Below are positions 17,677 to 26,878 of a stretch of DNA of 64,000 nt, in pieces (positions within the stretch are counted from its first letter, which is position 1; every line of letters starts with the position of its first letter). The translations under genes were made by a program, and so were the position numbers. Source of the DNA: Hwanghaeella grinnelliae (GTDB lineage Bacteria > Pseudomonadota > Alphaproteobacteria > UBA8366 > Aestuariispiraceae); contig NZ_SADE01000001.1 in the NCBI RefSeq assembly GCF_004005845.1, positions 744,001 through 808,000 on the forward strand, in the 5' to 3' direction. The notes under the pieces are model-generated. The model ran no database searches. It saw only the letters and a list, made by a program, of their open reading frames with translations, and was not told the DNA's origin.

Positions 17677-18653
17677 TGGTTTTTCGTGTCGGATCGACCA
17701 GGGATCTTCTCACCGCCAGTGGCGACCCCGCGTTCAACGCGGCCGCTTTCGATGAATTGGCGCGCAACCCGGATATCGAATGGGAATGGATTCCCGAAGA
17801 TGTAACCGAAATCACGCCGGACATCGCCGCGCGCTACGATGGCTTGCACGTCAATGTGCCCCGGGTAACGGTGGCTTCTGTTGGGCGCGGGGATTGCCGC
17901 GTCAAAATCATCGCCCGGAACGGGGTGGGCTATGACTCGGTGGATGTCGCCGCCTGCACCGCCAAGGGCATCACGGTCACGAACACGCCGCACGCAATTC
18001 GCAGGCCCGTTGCGGTCGCGGCACTGACCTTGGTTTTCGCATTGTCCGGCAAACTCTTCACCAAGGACCGTTTGGTGCGCGAGGGACGTTGGAACGAGCG
18101 GGTCGAGCATATGGGCATCGGGTTGACGGGCCGAACGCTTGGGCTGGTCGGCGCCGGCGGTATCGGACAGGAACTGATCCCGCTCGCACGCCCGTTCTTC
18201 CGCCAGGTCATGGTCGCCGATCCGTTCGTCGAACCCGGCGTCATTGCCGGACTGGGCGCCGAACATACTCCGATGAACACTCTGCTGGCCGAAGCCGACT
18301 TCGTGGTCGTGGCCTGTCCTCTGAACGACAGCACCCATCATTTGATGAATGCCGAGGCCTTCGCGCGGATGAAGCCGACGGCCTGTTTCATCAATGTCGC
18401 GCGCGGGCCGATCCATGACGAGGCCGCATTGATCGACGCATTGCAAAACGGCCGGATTGCCGCGGCCGGGCTCGACGTGACTGAGCAGGAGCCGATTGCG
18501 CCGGACAACCCGCTGCTTGGCATGGAGAATACGATCATCACGCCGCACGCATTGTGCTGGACCGATGAATGTTTCGAGGATATCGCCCGGACAGCGCTTC
18601 GGTCGATCGTCGACGTCTCGCTGGGACAGGTTCCGGTTCATCCGGTGCGGTGA
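17676..18653 (+). CDS. NAD-dependent D-2-hydroxyacid dehydrogenase
   Basis: A 325-residue protein of the D-isomer 2-hydroxyacid dehydrogenase family. The Rossmann motif GAGGIGQE is near residue 155; the catalytic Arg is in NVARGPIHDE, the Glu in DVTEQEP and the His in TPHALCW. It reduces or oxidises a 2-keto/2-hydroxy acid, fitting the pyruvate-type product of the aldolase before it. ATG 17676 overlaps the aldolase stop (TGATG) with GGAGG eight bases before. It ends 4 bases before the convergent subtilase gene. Confidence 0.87.
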   Translation: MVFRVGSTRDLLTASGDPAFNAAAFDELARNPDIEWEWIPEDVTEITPDIAARYDGLHVNVPRVTVASVGRGDCRVKIIARNGVGYDSVDVAACTAKGITVTNTPHAIRRPVAVAALTLVFALSGKLFTKDRLVREGRWNERVEHMGIGLTGRTLGLVGAGGIGQELIPLARPFFRQVMVADPFVEPGVIAGLGAEHTPMNTLLAEADFVVVACPLNDSTHHLMNAEAFARMKPTACFINVARGPIHDEAALIDALQNGRIAAAGLDVTEQEPIAPDNPLLGMENTIITPHALCWTDECFEDIARTALRSIVDVSLGQVPVHPVR

Positions 18654-18657
18654 AGCC

Positions 18658-20910
18658 TCAACCGAAGATTCCGCCGAAGGCGTCGGCCACGGCGCCGGCG
18701 GCGTTGCTGACGGTTTCGCTGGCGGTTTCCGCGGTGTCCTCGATGAAGGATCCCGTCTCGTCGATGAACTCGTCGACCGCGTCGCCTGCCTCGTCCAAGG
18801 CTTCGTCGACGGCGTCCTCCGCGTCCTCCCAGGCCTCGCCGGCGGCTTCGGCGGCATCCTCCAGCATGTCACCCAATTCCCCGGCAACCGAGCCCGCCGC
18901 GGCCATGGCGTCTTCCCAGGCGTCCTGCGCCATGTCGGCCAGAAGGGCGGTGTCGAACAGGTCGGCCAGGGTGCCGAGCGAGGCAACGAAGCCGTTGATG
19001 GCGGTAATCGACCCCTCGGCGAATTCGTTCCACATATCGCCGGCCATTGCCGGGGCCGATGCCACGAAGTCCATGCCGGCGGCGACGGTTGTCAGCATGC
19101 CGTCCACCGCCGCCAGCGACCAGGGCTCGCCGACATCGATGATCGCAATGCCGCTGGCCGCGCCATAGACGTTGAAGGGCGCGTTGGGGTCGATGGGCGG
19201 AACGTCCGAGGCGGCGGGAAGGGGATTGGAGACCAGCGCTTTGGCGTTCACCAGCCCCGCGCCGAACAGGGATGTGTTCCATCCACCGGGCGGTGGATCG
19301 TCGGCAAAGATGGTGGTGTCGACGGCGGTCTGTTTCAGCATGTGGCGGAAGACCTGCTGGACGGGCACGCCCGGCACGGCCTGTTCTATCGCCTGCCGCC
19401 CGCCATGCGCTTGCAGCCATAAGGTCGCCAGTCCCGCCGTGATCGCGGTGGCGAATGAGGTTCCCTGGCTTGTCGCCGCATCCCCGTCGCCGTCGACCTC
19501 GAATGTCGCGTGCCGGATCTTGACGGCCGGCGCGCAGATATCGACCTCGGGCCCGTGGAACCCGCCTTCCCATGGGAGGGGGCCAATCGACCCGCCGACA
19601 GCGATGACCTCAGGGTAGCAGGCGGGCGCCGCGACGGCCTGCGGGATCGGCGCGCCTTGCGATTGACCTGCCGCCGCGACCACGATGATCCCTTGTTCGA
19701 CCGCCGCGGCGAGGGCGTCGCGCAAGGCCGGGTTCGGTGCGCCGCCCAGGGAGATGGAGATGACATCCACATCATTGTCGATGGCGTGTTCGACCGCCGC
19801 GATGATCTCGACATCGCCGGCCAGGATCACCGTGTTCACACAACGCAGAGGCAGCATGGTGGCGCCGGGCGCAACGCCGATGATTTCCCGAACCGGCCGC
19901 GTGCCGTCGGAATTGCGCGGCGCGACAATCACCGAGGCCGTGAAGGTCCCGTGCATTTCGTAATAGGGAAAGCCGCGCGGCAAGACGCCATGACGCGCGA
20001 CGTTCTGGCTCACCGGGTCTACATTGCCGGGGGTGACCCGGTCGCTGAAGGCGTTATAGGCGTTGGCCAGATCGATCCGGTTCGTCGGATAGTCCCGATG
20101 TTCCCGAAAGCCGGTATCCGGATGGCCGATCTTGAAGCCCGCCCCGGCGCTCTCCCCGTTCGGCCCCAGATTCAGGGCATCCCAGGCGCCATAGACATCG
20201 ATGGCGCCGCGATAGCCGTGCCAATGGGGGCTGTTTTGATCGGGGGAGGTCAAATGCCAATCCCGGTTGTCCGGCGTGTCCATCTCAAAACCGGGACCTG
20301 TGCCGCCACCGCTGAACAGGCCCATGCGCAGCGCTTCCGGCCGTACCGAGGTGAAGGCGCCGGTCCGTCGCAGGGCATCCGCGATGCGGAACCGGATCGC
20401 CGCCGTGCTGCGTCTGTCGGCGGCGAATTCGGCGACCCAGTACAAGGCCAGATGTTTGTTCTTCTTGCGCGCGGTTGGAAACAGGGGCGCGAGGGTAAAG
20501 GCCTTCTTGTCCCTGGTCAGGCCCAGCACCGACGCGATCAGGGCGTGGAGTTTTTTGCGCGGCGCGCCGTCCCGGGCTTTCAGGATCAACCGCAAGGGCC
20601 GATCGGCGGCATCCACCGCGGCGATAGGCGCCTTGTTTTTCAGGGGAGTGCCGTCCCTGCCGAGGGTCTTCGTCGCAGCGGTTTTCTTGATGGCGGCGCG
20701 GATCTCCGGGCCCAAATTCTTCTGCGCCTTGGCGGCGGCTTTCGAGGTTACGGCAATCAGGTCTTGAAGACGCTGCAGGCGTCGGATCGTTTCCGCGTGT
20801 TTGGTCTGCCGTTTGGCCAGGCGCGCCTTTCGGGCCGCGGCGATCTTTCGTTGCGCGGCGGCGCGGGCCTTGGGGGAGACTCGGATGGCGGGAATTCTCT
20901 CCGTTGGCAT
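18658..20910 (-). CDS. S8 family serine peptidase with basic N-tail and acidic C-tail
   Basis: A 750-residue subtilase. The triad is Asp265 (HPDTGF), His320 (MHGTFTA) and Ser485 (QGTSFATA). The position of the oxyanion Asn reads AAAGQSQG, so it is Gln instead of Asn. There is no signal peptide: residues 1-80 are Lys/Arg/Ala-rich helix, about 100 residues of mixed pro-domain-like sequence follow, and the last ~110 residues form an Ala/Asp/Glu-rich repetitive helix (AEDAVDEALDEAGDAVDE) ending in a glycine-rich GGIFG. The two ends carry opposite charge and might bind each other. Export by a non-Sec route or a cytoplasmic role are both possible. GGGAG precedes the ATG. Confidence 0.82.
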   Translation of the reverse strand: MPTERIPAIRVSPKARAAAQRKIAAARKARLAKRQTKHAETIRRLQRLQDLIAVTSKAAAKAQKNLGPEIRAAIKKTAATKTLGRDGTPLKNKAPIAAVDAADRPLRLILKARDGAPRKKLHALIASVLGLTRDKKAFTLAPLFPTARKKNKHLALYWVAEFAADRRSTAAIRFRIADALRRTGAFTSVRPEALRMGLFSGGGTGPGFEMDTPDNRDWHLTSPDQNSPHWHGYRGAIDVYGAWDALNLGPNGESAGAGFKIGHPDTGFREHRDYPTNRIDLANAYNAFSDRVTPGNVDPVSQNVARHGVLPRGFPYYEMHGTFTASVIVAPRNSDGTRPVREIIGVAPGATMLPLRCVNTVILAGDVEIIAAVEHAIDNDVDVISISLGGAPNPALRDALAAAVEQGIIVVAAAGQSQGAPIPQAVAAPACYPEVIAVGGSIGPLPWEGGFHGPEVDICAPAVKIRHATFEVDGDGDAATSQGTSFATAITAGLATLWLQAHGGRQAIEQAVPGVPVQQVFRHMLKQTAVDTTIFADDPPPGGWNTSLFGAGLVNAKALVSNPLPAASDVPPIDPNAPFNVYGAASGIAIIDVGEPWSLAAVDGMLTTVAAGMDFVASAPAMAGDMWNEFAEGSITAINGFVASLGTLADLFDTALLADMAQDAWEDAMAAAGSVAGELGDMLEDAAEAAGEAWEDAEDAVDEALDEAGDAVDEFIDETGSFIEDTAETASETVSNAAGAVADAFGGIFG

Positions 20911-21024
20911 GTGAAAATCTCCCTGTTCACTTCGGCATGGTAGTTTGCGGTAATATTATACGAATTGCATGTCCGTGTCGCGGTGCGCCAAGTGTCTTTT
21001 CCTTTTGGCTGCTTAGTGGTACAG

Positions 21025-21041
21025 AATTGGTAATACCAATT
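21025..21041. promoter_or_regulatory. PdhR/GlcC-type (GntR-FadR subfamily) operator before glcDEF
   Basis: AATTGGTAATACCAATT is a perfect palindrome with 7-base arms around AAT, 97 bases before the glcD start. It equals the E. coli PdhR consensus AATTGGT-N3-ACCAATT and fits the GntR/FadR subfamily pattern TnGT-N-ACnA. The regulator itself is not in the window. Confidence 0.75.
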
Positions 21042-21137
21042 TTACCCGCGACGCCACAGAGCGACCGGCCGTGATCGGTCATTTCTTGCCCAAGCGATTG
21101 ATCTGTCGGTACTGTTGGGACGGGGAGGACGACGCAA

Positions 21138-22625
21138 ATGGAAATGCCGAAGCCCGATGATGCGGTACTCTCGAACCGTCTTCGGATCGCCGATGACCTG
21201 CGGGCGATCGTGCCCGGCGAAGGCGTTATCGTCGATGAGGATGAGCGTCGGCCATATGAAAGCGACGGGCTGACGGCCTATAAGACCTCCCCCCTAGTCG
21301 TTGTTTTGCCGGAAACGGTCGAACAGGTTTCCGCCGTTCTCCGCTATTGCCATGAAAACGGCATCAAGGTCGTCCCGCGCGGGGCGGGCACGTCCCTGTC
21401 CGGCGGGTCGCTGCCGCTGGAAGACGGTGTGCTGTTGGGGCTGGGCAAGTTCAACCGGATATTGGAAGTCGATTACGACAACCGCTGTGCGCGGGTCCAG
21501 CCGGGCGTGACCAACCTGGCGATCACCAAGGCGGTTGAGGCGGATGGTTTCTATTATGCGCCGGACCCGTCGAGCCAGATCGCCTGCTCCATCGGCGGGA
21601 ACGTGGCCGAGAATTCCGGCGGCGTGCATTGCCTGAAATACGGTCTGACGACCAATAACCTGCTGGGACTGGAAGTCGTCATGATCGATGGCGAAGTGAT
21701 CCGCATCGGCGGCAAGCATTTGGATTCGGAAGCCTATGACCTGCTTGGCATCATGACCGGGTCGGAAGGGCTGTTGGGCGTGGTGACGGAAGTCACCGTT
21801 CGGCTGCTGCGCGCGCCCGAAACCGTACAAGCCTTGCTGATCGGTTTCCCGTCCAGTGAACAGGCAGGCGATTGCGTCGCCAAGGTGATCGGCGCCGGGA
21901 TCATTCCGGGCGGCATGGAGATGATGGACAAGCCGGCGATCCACGCGGCGGAGGATTTCGTCCATGCGGGCTATCCGTTGGATGTGGAAGCGCTGCTGAT
22001 CGTGGAGCTGGACGGACCTGCCCAGGAAGTCACCCATCTGATCGGCTCGGTGAAGGAGATCGCGGAATCCTGCGGCGCCGTGTCCCTGAAGATTTCGGAA
22101 AGCGAGCAGGAACGGCTGGGCTTCTGGGCCGGGCGCAAGGCGGCCTTCCCGGCGGTGGGGCGAATATCGCCGGACTATCTGTGCATGGACGGCACCATCC
22201 CGCGGCATCAATTGCCGAAGGTGTTGAGCCGCATGACCGAATTGTCGAACCATTACGGTTTGCGTGTCGCCAACGTCTTCCACGCGGGCGACGGCAATCT
22301 GCATCCCCTCATTCTGTACGATGCGAACATTCCGGGCGAGTTGCGCAAGGCGGAAGATTTCGGCGGCGATATTCTGAAGCTGTGCGTAGAAGTCGGCGGC
22401 GTGCTGACCGGCGAACATGGCGTTGGGGTGGAGAAGCGGGACCTGATGCCGGCCATGTTCACCGAGATCGACCTGGCCCAGCAGATGCGCCTGAAATGTG
22501 CATTCGATCCGGATGGGTTGTTAAACCCGGGCAAGGTCTTCCCGACTCTGCATCGTTGCGCCGAGCTGGGCCGTATGCATATCCACAAGGGGAAACTGCC
22601 ATTCCCCGACATTCCCCGTTTCTGA
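21138..22625 (+). CDS. glcD: Glycolate oxidase subunit GlcD (FAD-linked)
   Basis: A 495-residue FAD-linked oxidase of the VAO/PCMH family. The FAD-binding N-terminal half shows VVPRGAGTSLSGGSLP and PDPSSQIACSIGGNVAENSGG; the C-terminal half has FHAGDGNLHP and GEHGVGVEKR, which carry substrate- and metal-site histidines. With GlcE and GlcF it oxidises glycolate (or D-lactate-like acids) to glyoxylate and feeds electrons to quinone at the inner membrane. GGGGAGG precedes the ATG. First gene of glcDEF and probably controlled from the palindrome at 21025-21041. The symbol rests on gene order and length. Confidence 0.9.
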   Translation: MEMPKPDDAVLSNRLRIADDLRAIVPGEGVIVDEDERRPYESDGLTAYKTSPLVVVLPETVEQVSAVLRYCHENGIKVVPRGAGTSLSGGSLPLEDGVLLGLGKFNRILEVDYDNRCARVQPGVTNLAITKAVEADGFYYAPDPSSQIACSIGGNVAENSGGVHCLKYGLTTNNLLGLEVVMIDGEVIRIGGKHLDSEAYDLLGIMTGSEGLLGVVTEVTVRLLRAPETVQALLIGFPSSEQAGDCVAKVIGAGIIPGGMEMMDKPAIHAAEDFVHAGYPLDVEALLIVELDGPAQEVTHLIGSVKEIAESCGAVSLKISESEQERLGFWAGRKAAFPAVGRISPDYLCMDGTIPRHQLPKVLSRMTELSNHYGLRVANVFHAGDGNLHPLILYDANIPGELRKAEDFGGDILKLCVEVGGVLTGEHGVGVEKRDLMPAMFTEIDLAQQMRLKCAFDPDGLLNPGKVFPTLHRCAELGRMHIHKGKLPFPDIPRF

Positions 22626-22647
22626 CCGGTATTGTTGGGAGAGTGAG

Positions 22648-23886
22648 ATGACCCAATTCGTGCCGGAAACGGCGGAACAGTTAAAAGATGCCGTGGCCTG
22701 GGCTGTGGCAGAGGAATACTCCGTTTCGGTAAAGGGGGCGGGTACGAAGGCCGGCTTCGGCCGTCCGATGGAAACCGAGCATGAGATCGACCTTTCCAAG
22801 CTTGGCGGCATCACGCTTTACGAACCGGAAGAATTGGTGCTGCGGGCGGGTGCGGGAACGCCGATGGCGGAGGTCACAGCCGCCCTGGAAGAGAAGAACC
22901 AGCAACTCGCTTTCGAACCGCCTGATCTTGGATTCCTGCTCAAGGGTGAAAGCGCCGCCGGAACGCTCGGCGGTGTGATCGCGACAAATCTAAGCGGCCC
23001 GCGCCGGATCAAGTCCGGTGCGGCGCGCGATCATTTCCTGGGTTTTGAAGGCGTTTCGGGCCGGGGTGAGATGTTCAAGTCCGGCGGCCGGGTGATGAAG
23101 AATGTAACCGGCTATGACCTGTGTAAACTGATGGCGGGGTCCTGGGGGACTTTGGCCGTCATGTCCCAGGTAACGGTAAAGGTTCTGCCCAAGGCGGAAA
23201 AGGAACGGACGATCCTGCTCTATACCGACGACCCGGCAGTTGCCGTGCGGGCGCTGACCGATGCATTGAACTCTCCCTATGAAGTCGCCGGCGCGGCCTG
23301 GCTGCCCAAGGCTCTGGCGGCGTCGGCCGGTATCGATCTCGTTTCCGCGGAAGAGAGTGGCGTCGCCGCGATCCGCGTGGAAGGTCCGGGACCCTCGGTC
23401 GAATACCGCTGTGCGCGGTTGCGTGAAGCAGTGGGAGTGTTGGGGAAGACGGAGGAATTGCACAGCCATCGTGGCAAAACATTGTGGACGCATATCCGTG
23501 ACGTGATGCCCTTTGCCGCCGCGGGCGACAGCCGCGTCGTTTGGAAGATCTCCGTCGCGCCTTCCGAAGGTCCGGCGGTTTATAGACAAGTGCTATTCCT
23601 TAAAGGGGCCGAGGCCTTCATGGACTGGGGTGGCGGTCTGATCTGGTTGGCTGTCGATATGTCGAATGGGGATATGGATAGTAAAGGCGGGGCGGAAACC
23701 GTGCGCGACATTGTCGCCAAATCGGGCGGTCATGCGACGCTTGTACGGGGCGACGGCCGGTTGCGCGCCGACGTGGGTGTGTTTCAGCCGCTGGCGCCTG
23801 GACTGGCCGCACTGACGCGAAAAATCAAGAACGGTTTCGATCCGCATGGCGTGCTCAATCCGGGCCGCATGTACGACGGGGTTTGA
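22648..23886 (+). CDS. glcE: Glycolate oxidase subunit GlcE (FAD-binding)
   Basis: A 412-residue protein with a second FAD_binding_4-type domain: VKGAGTKAGFGRP, LVLRAGAGTPMAEV, GTLGGVIATNLSGPRRIKSGAARD and MKNVTGYDLCKLM. It is shorter than GlcD and lacks the GlcD C-terminal His motifs, as is normal for GlcE, closing with FDPHGVLNPGRM. It starts 22 bases after glcD with a GGGAGAG ribosome site. GlcE is required with GlcD and GlcF for glycolate oxidation; the split of roles among the subunits is family knowledge. Confidence 0.9.
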   Translation: MTQFVPETAEQLKDAVAWAVAEEYSVSVKGAGTKAGFGRPMETEHEIDLSKLGGITLYEPEELVLRAGAGTPMAEVTAALEEKNQQLAFEPPDLGFLLKGESAAGTLGGVIATNLSGPRRIKSGAARDHFLGFEGVSGRGEMFKSGGRVMKNVTGYDLCKLMAGSWGTLAVMSQVTVKVLPKAEKERTILLYTDDPAVAVRALTDALNSPYEVAGAAWLPKALAASAGIDLVSAEESGVAAIRVEGPGPSVEYRCARLREAVGVLGKTEELHSHRGKTLWTHIRDVMPFAAAGDSRVVWKISVAPSEGPAVYRQVLFLKGAEAFMDWGGGLIWLAVDMSNGDMDSKGGAETVRDIVAKSGGHATLVRGDGRLRADVGVFQPLAPGLAALTRKIKNGFDPHGVLNPGRMYDGV

Positions 23887-23893
23887 GCATAGC

Positions 23894-25198
23894 ATGCAGA
23901 CGAATTTCACACTTGCCCAGCTGGCTGATTCCGATACGGCGGAATCCGAAAAGATCCTGCGCAATTGCGTTCATTGCGGTTTCTGCACGGCGACCTGCCC
24001 GACCTATGTGACGCTGGGGGACGAATTGGATTCCCCACGCGGCCGGATCTACCAAATCAAGGACATGCTGGAAAACGACAAGCCGGCCCCGGCGCGCATC
24101 GTCAAACATATCGACCGCTGCCTAAGCTGCCTTTCCTGCATGACGACCTGTCCGTCGGGCGTTCATTACATGCATCTTGTCGACCATGCGCGCACCTATA
24201 TCGAGAAGACGCATTTGCGCCCCTTTGCGGACCGGTTCCTGCGCAACCTGCTGGCTGGCCTTCTTCCCAATCCAAGCCTGTTCCGGGTTGCTTTGGCGGG
24301 CGCCTGGTTGGCGCGGCCTTTCGCGCCAGTCGTCGGTGGATTGTTTGGCGGACGGTTGGGCGCGATGCTGAAACTGGCGCCGAAAAGCCTGCCCAGGCCG
24401 TCGCCGGTCGACGTGCCGCAGACCTTCCCGGCCGAGGGAACAAGAAAAGCGCGGGTCGCCATGCTGAACGGCTGCGCGCAACCGGTGCTGCAACCGCAGA
24501 TAAACGAGGCGACGGTCCGTCTGCTCAACCGTTTGGGGGTAGAGGTCGTTGTGGCCCAAGGGGCCGGGTGCTGCGGCGCGCTGGTCCACCATATGGGTAA
24601 AGCGGAAGCAAGCCACGCCCAGGCCGCGGCGAATATCCGGGCCTGGATGGGGGAACACCAGCGCGAGGGGCTGGACGCGGTCATTATCAATGCGTCCGGC
24701 TGCGGGACGACGGTGAAGGACTACGGCTTCATGCTGCGGGATGACCCGGACCTGGCCGAAGACGCCGCCGCGATTTCGGCGCTGACCAAGGATGTGACGG
24801 AATTCCTGGCCGAGCTGGGCCTCACCGGCGCGGCGTTGCCGGACGAGGCCCGCAGACGGGTGGCGTATCATTCGGCCTGCTCCATGCAGCACGGGCAAAA
24901 GATCACCCAGCAACCGAAGGCCTTGCTGAAACAGGCAGGTTTCGATGTCGTCGATATTCCGGAATCCCATCTTTGCTGCGGATCGGCCGGCACCTACAAC
25001 ATCATGCAGCCGGCCTTGGCGACGACACTGCGGGATCGGAAGGTTGCCAATATCCGCAAGATCGCGCCCGATATCATCGCCGCGGGCAATATCGGCTGCA
25101 TAACACAAATCGCTTCGGCGGCGGACGTGCCCGTTATCCACACGGTGGAACTGCTCGATTGGGCGACCGGCGGTCCCAAACCGAAAGAGTTGGGCTAA
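23894..25198 (+). CDS. glcF: Glycolate oxidase iron-sulfur subunit GlcF
   Basis: A 434-residue protein with two 4Fe-4S motifs near the N-terminus (CVHCGFCTATCPTY and CLSCLSCMTTCPSG) and two CCG domains (GAGCCGALVHHMGK and ESHLCCGSAGTYN) that bind a further cofactor, as in succinate:quinone-reductase-like and GlpC/GlcF proteins. It passes electrons from the flavin subunits to the membrane quinone pool. ATG 23894 is used because the 16 residues gained from the upstream in-frame ATG at 23846 lie inside glcE and show no family match. Only 7 bases separate it from glcE. Confidence 0.92.
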   Translation: MQTNFTLAQLADSDTAESEKILRNCVHCGFCTATCPTYVTLGDELDSPRGRIYQIKDMLENDKPAPARIVKHIDRCLSCLSCMTTCPSGVHYMHLVDHARTYIEKTHLRPFADRFLRNLLAGLLPNPSLFRVALAGAWLARPFAPVVGGLFGGRLGAMLKLAPKSLPRPSPVDVPQTFPAEGTRKARVAMLNGCAQPVLQPQINEATVRLLNRLGVEVVVAQGAGCCGALVHHMGKAEASHAQAAANIRAWMGEHQREGLDAVIINASGCGTTVKDYGFMLRDDPDLAEDAAAISALTKDVTEFLAELGLTGAALPDEARRRVAYHSACSMQHGQKITQQPKALLKQAGFDVVDIPESHLCCGSAGTYNIMQPALATTLRDRKVANIRKIAPDIIAAGNIGCITQIASAADVPVIHTVELLDWATGGPKPKELG

Positions 25199-25319
25199 GC
25201 GGAATGGCGGCGGTAAGCCAAAATCCTGATACTTTTTGCCTAATTTCCTAATACACCGTTTGATGGTTCTGCCATAGGCATGCTACTTGGTGGTGAGTAG
25301 CGCAAATGGGACCTTATCG

Positions 25320-25793
25320 ATGCCGAATGCCGCCCCCCACAGTTTGGTTCAGTTCGACTCTTTTGAGGGCGTGCCGGATTATTTGATCGAGACGATGAAC
25401 TATTGGGAATCCGTGCGCGGTGGGAACAAGGTTCCGCATGTGTCGGCCATCGATCCCACAAGCCTTCCGACAGAGGCGTTGCGGTGGATTGCCGTTTTCG
25501 AGGTGATGGAGTCCGAAAAGGACTTCAAAGTCCGGCTCGCCGGGACCGGTATCACCGGCCTGACGGAACGGGAGTTCACCGGCATGCTGGTGAGTGAGAT
25601 CCCCGGTTCGGAACGCGGTTTGGCGCGCATGATACGCTGCGTGGAAGAACAAAGACCGTATTATTCCGGCGATCCCCTGGAATGGTCATTGGGCCAGGAA
25701 CACATCAACTACTCGGTGCTGTGTCTGCCGTTCTGCGACGATGCGGGCGATATTTCGCGCATCGTCATGGTGTTCAAATTTCACTTGGATTGA
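25320..25793 (+). CDS. PAS-fold protein of the alphaproteobacterial PAS_5 type
   Basis: About 157 residues, a single PAS-like domain without output domain: YWESVRGGNKVPHVSAIDPTSLP, then the strand pattern FKVRLAGTGITGLTEREFTG and a C-terminal VLCLPFCDDAGDISRIVMVF. Many alphaproteobacteria carry several such stand-alone proteins of unknown role, likely sensors or partners of other proteins. The start is uncertain: TTG 25287 and GTG 25290/25293 are also in frame, none with a good ribosome site. A second protein of this type lies at 58368-58862. Confidence 0.7.
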   Translation: MPNAAPHSLVQFDSFEGVPDYLIETMNYWESVRGGNKVPHVSAIDPTSLPTEALRWIAVFEVMESEKDFKVRLAGTGITGLTEREFTGMLVSEIPGSERGLARMIRCVEEQRPYYSGDPLEWSLGQEHINYSVLCLPFCDDAGDISRIVMVFKFHLD

Positions 25794-25832
25794 CGCCCTG
25801 CACGGCGTGATGGCCGGCGTATCGGACGGCGG

Positions 25833-26831
25833 TTAGAATTCGTCCTGCTCAGCCGATTTCAGACGCTGGCCGGCATTCGCCATTTCTTCCGCTGCTTCGA
25901 TCGCGCGCATGATGATCGCATCCGCCTGGGCAAAAACTTTTTCCCGCCAATCGCGTTGGGCCGGATAGACTTGGTTGGTCTGTTGGCGCCCGGTTACGGT
26001 GCTGACCAGGCCGGTGCCGGGAAAGGTGCCGAAGTCCACGATCATGGACACCGTCTCCGCGTCCGCCGCATAACCCGCGAGCCCACCGCTGCCGGCTTGA
26101 TCGGCCGCGCCGAGTTGATCCGACGCTTTCGTTTCCTCTCCGTCCAACGGGCCGAACCAACGGCGTGCCCGTCCCCGCGCGGCGCTGGCGGGCGGGTCGG
26201 GGTTACGGAGTGTCGGCACGGCCCAGGGGCCGAGGCCCGTTCTGAAATCCATGGCCAGGACGAATTGGGTGTCGGTGAGGAACTCCCCGGCGATCCTCTT
26301 CAAGTCTTGGCGGGTCCAGGCCGATGGTGTTTTCGCTCCGGCCGGTTTTGCGTCACCCGTGCCGTCCTCGTCATTCAAGGTTGCACCCATCTCCGTCCCG
26401 AAACGGCGGTCCACGGCGGATAGCAATTCACGGGTCCAACTCGCCTCCGCTTTCGATATCGCGTCCCCGTCGACCAGGACCGGGGTGGCGGCGGCGGGCG
26501 GCTTTGGCCAAATCGGGCCAAGGGGATTGACCGCGTGGACCAGCACTATGGCGACCTGCCGTTCCAAGTGACGCTGTATGCGATTGTTCAACAAACCGGC
26601 GCAAATGCCTGCATTCACCATGCCTGAAAACCCGGCGGCGCCGCTGCACAGCACGATGGTGCTGTGGGCGCTGGGCGCGCCGAGCTTGACCGCGTCGCAA
26701 AACAGTCCTCCGGCCATTTCGGTCCGTGCGGGCAGGGACAACGGCGAAAGACCGGCCTTCAGGCATTCGGCCAGAAACCTGTCACGGGCTTCTGTCGGAT
26801 CATCACAAAAACATGAGGATTGGTCGCTCAA
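25833..26831 (-). CDS. DUF2817 (M14-like) family protein with lost metal site
   Basis: The order of conserved blocks follows DUF2817: EARDRFLAECLKAG, VKLGAPSAHSTIVLCSG, a VLVHAVNPLGPIW segment and FRTGLGPWAV near residue 210. The hallmark SGTHGVEG, with its zinc ligands, reads SGAAGFSG here and the NEDNVDLNRNF block is missing, so peptidase activity is unlikely. I place the start at TTG 26831, which has TTGGAG six bases before it; the ATG at 26993 lacks a ribosome site and would overlap the divergent TPR gene by 115 bases. Role unknown: pseudoenzyme or remodelled activity. Confidence 0.6.
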   Translation of the reverse strand: MSDQSSCFCDDPTEARDRFLAECLKAGLSPLSLPARTEMAGGLFCDAVKLGAPSAHSTIVLCSGAAGFSGMVNAGICAGLLNNRIQRHLERQVAIVLVHAVNPLGPIWPKPPAAATPVLVDGDAISKAEASWTRELLSAVDRRFGTEMGATLNDEDGTGDAKPAGAKTPSAWTRQDLKRIAGEFLTDTQFVLAMDFRTGLGPWAVPTLRNPDPPASAARGRARRWFGPLDGEETKASDQLGAADQAGSGGLAGYAADAETVSMIVDFGTFPGTGLVSTVTGRQQTNQVYPAQRDWREKVFAQADAIIMRAIEAAEEMANAGQRLKSAEQDEF

Positions 26832-26878
26832 CGCGGGCTCCAATTGCGGTCGGATCGAAACGGGCGCATACTTCAAGC

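Noticed and set aside
19510-20943. Long plus-strand frame (477 codons) opposite the subtilase
   Set aside because: The minus strand carries a complete catalytic triad; the plus frame has no domain and a shadow-like composition.
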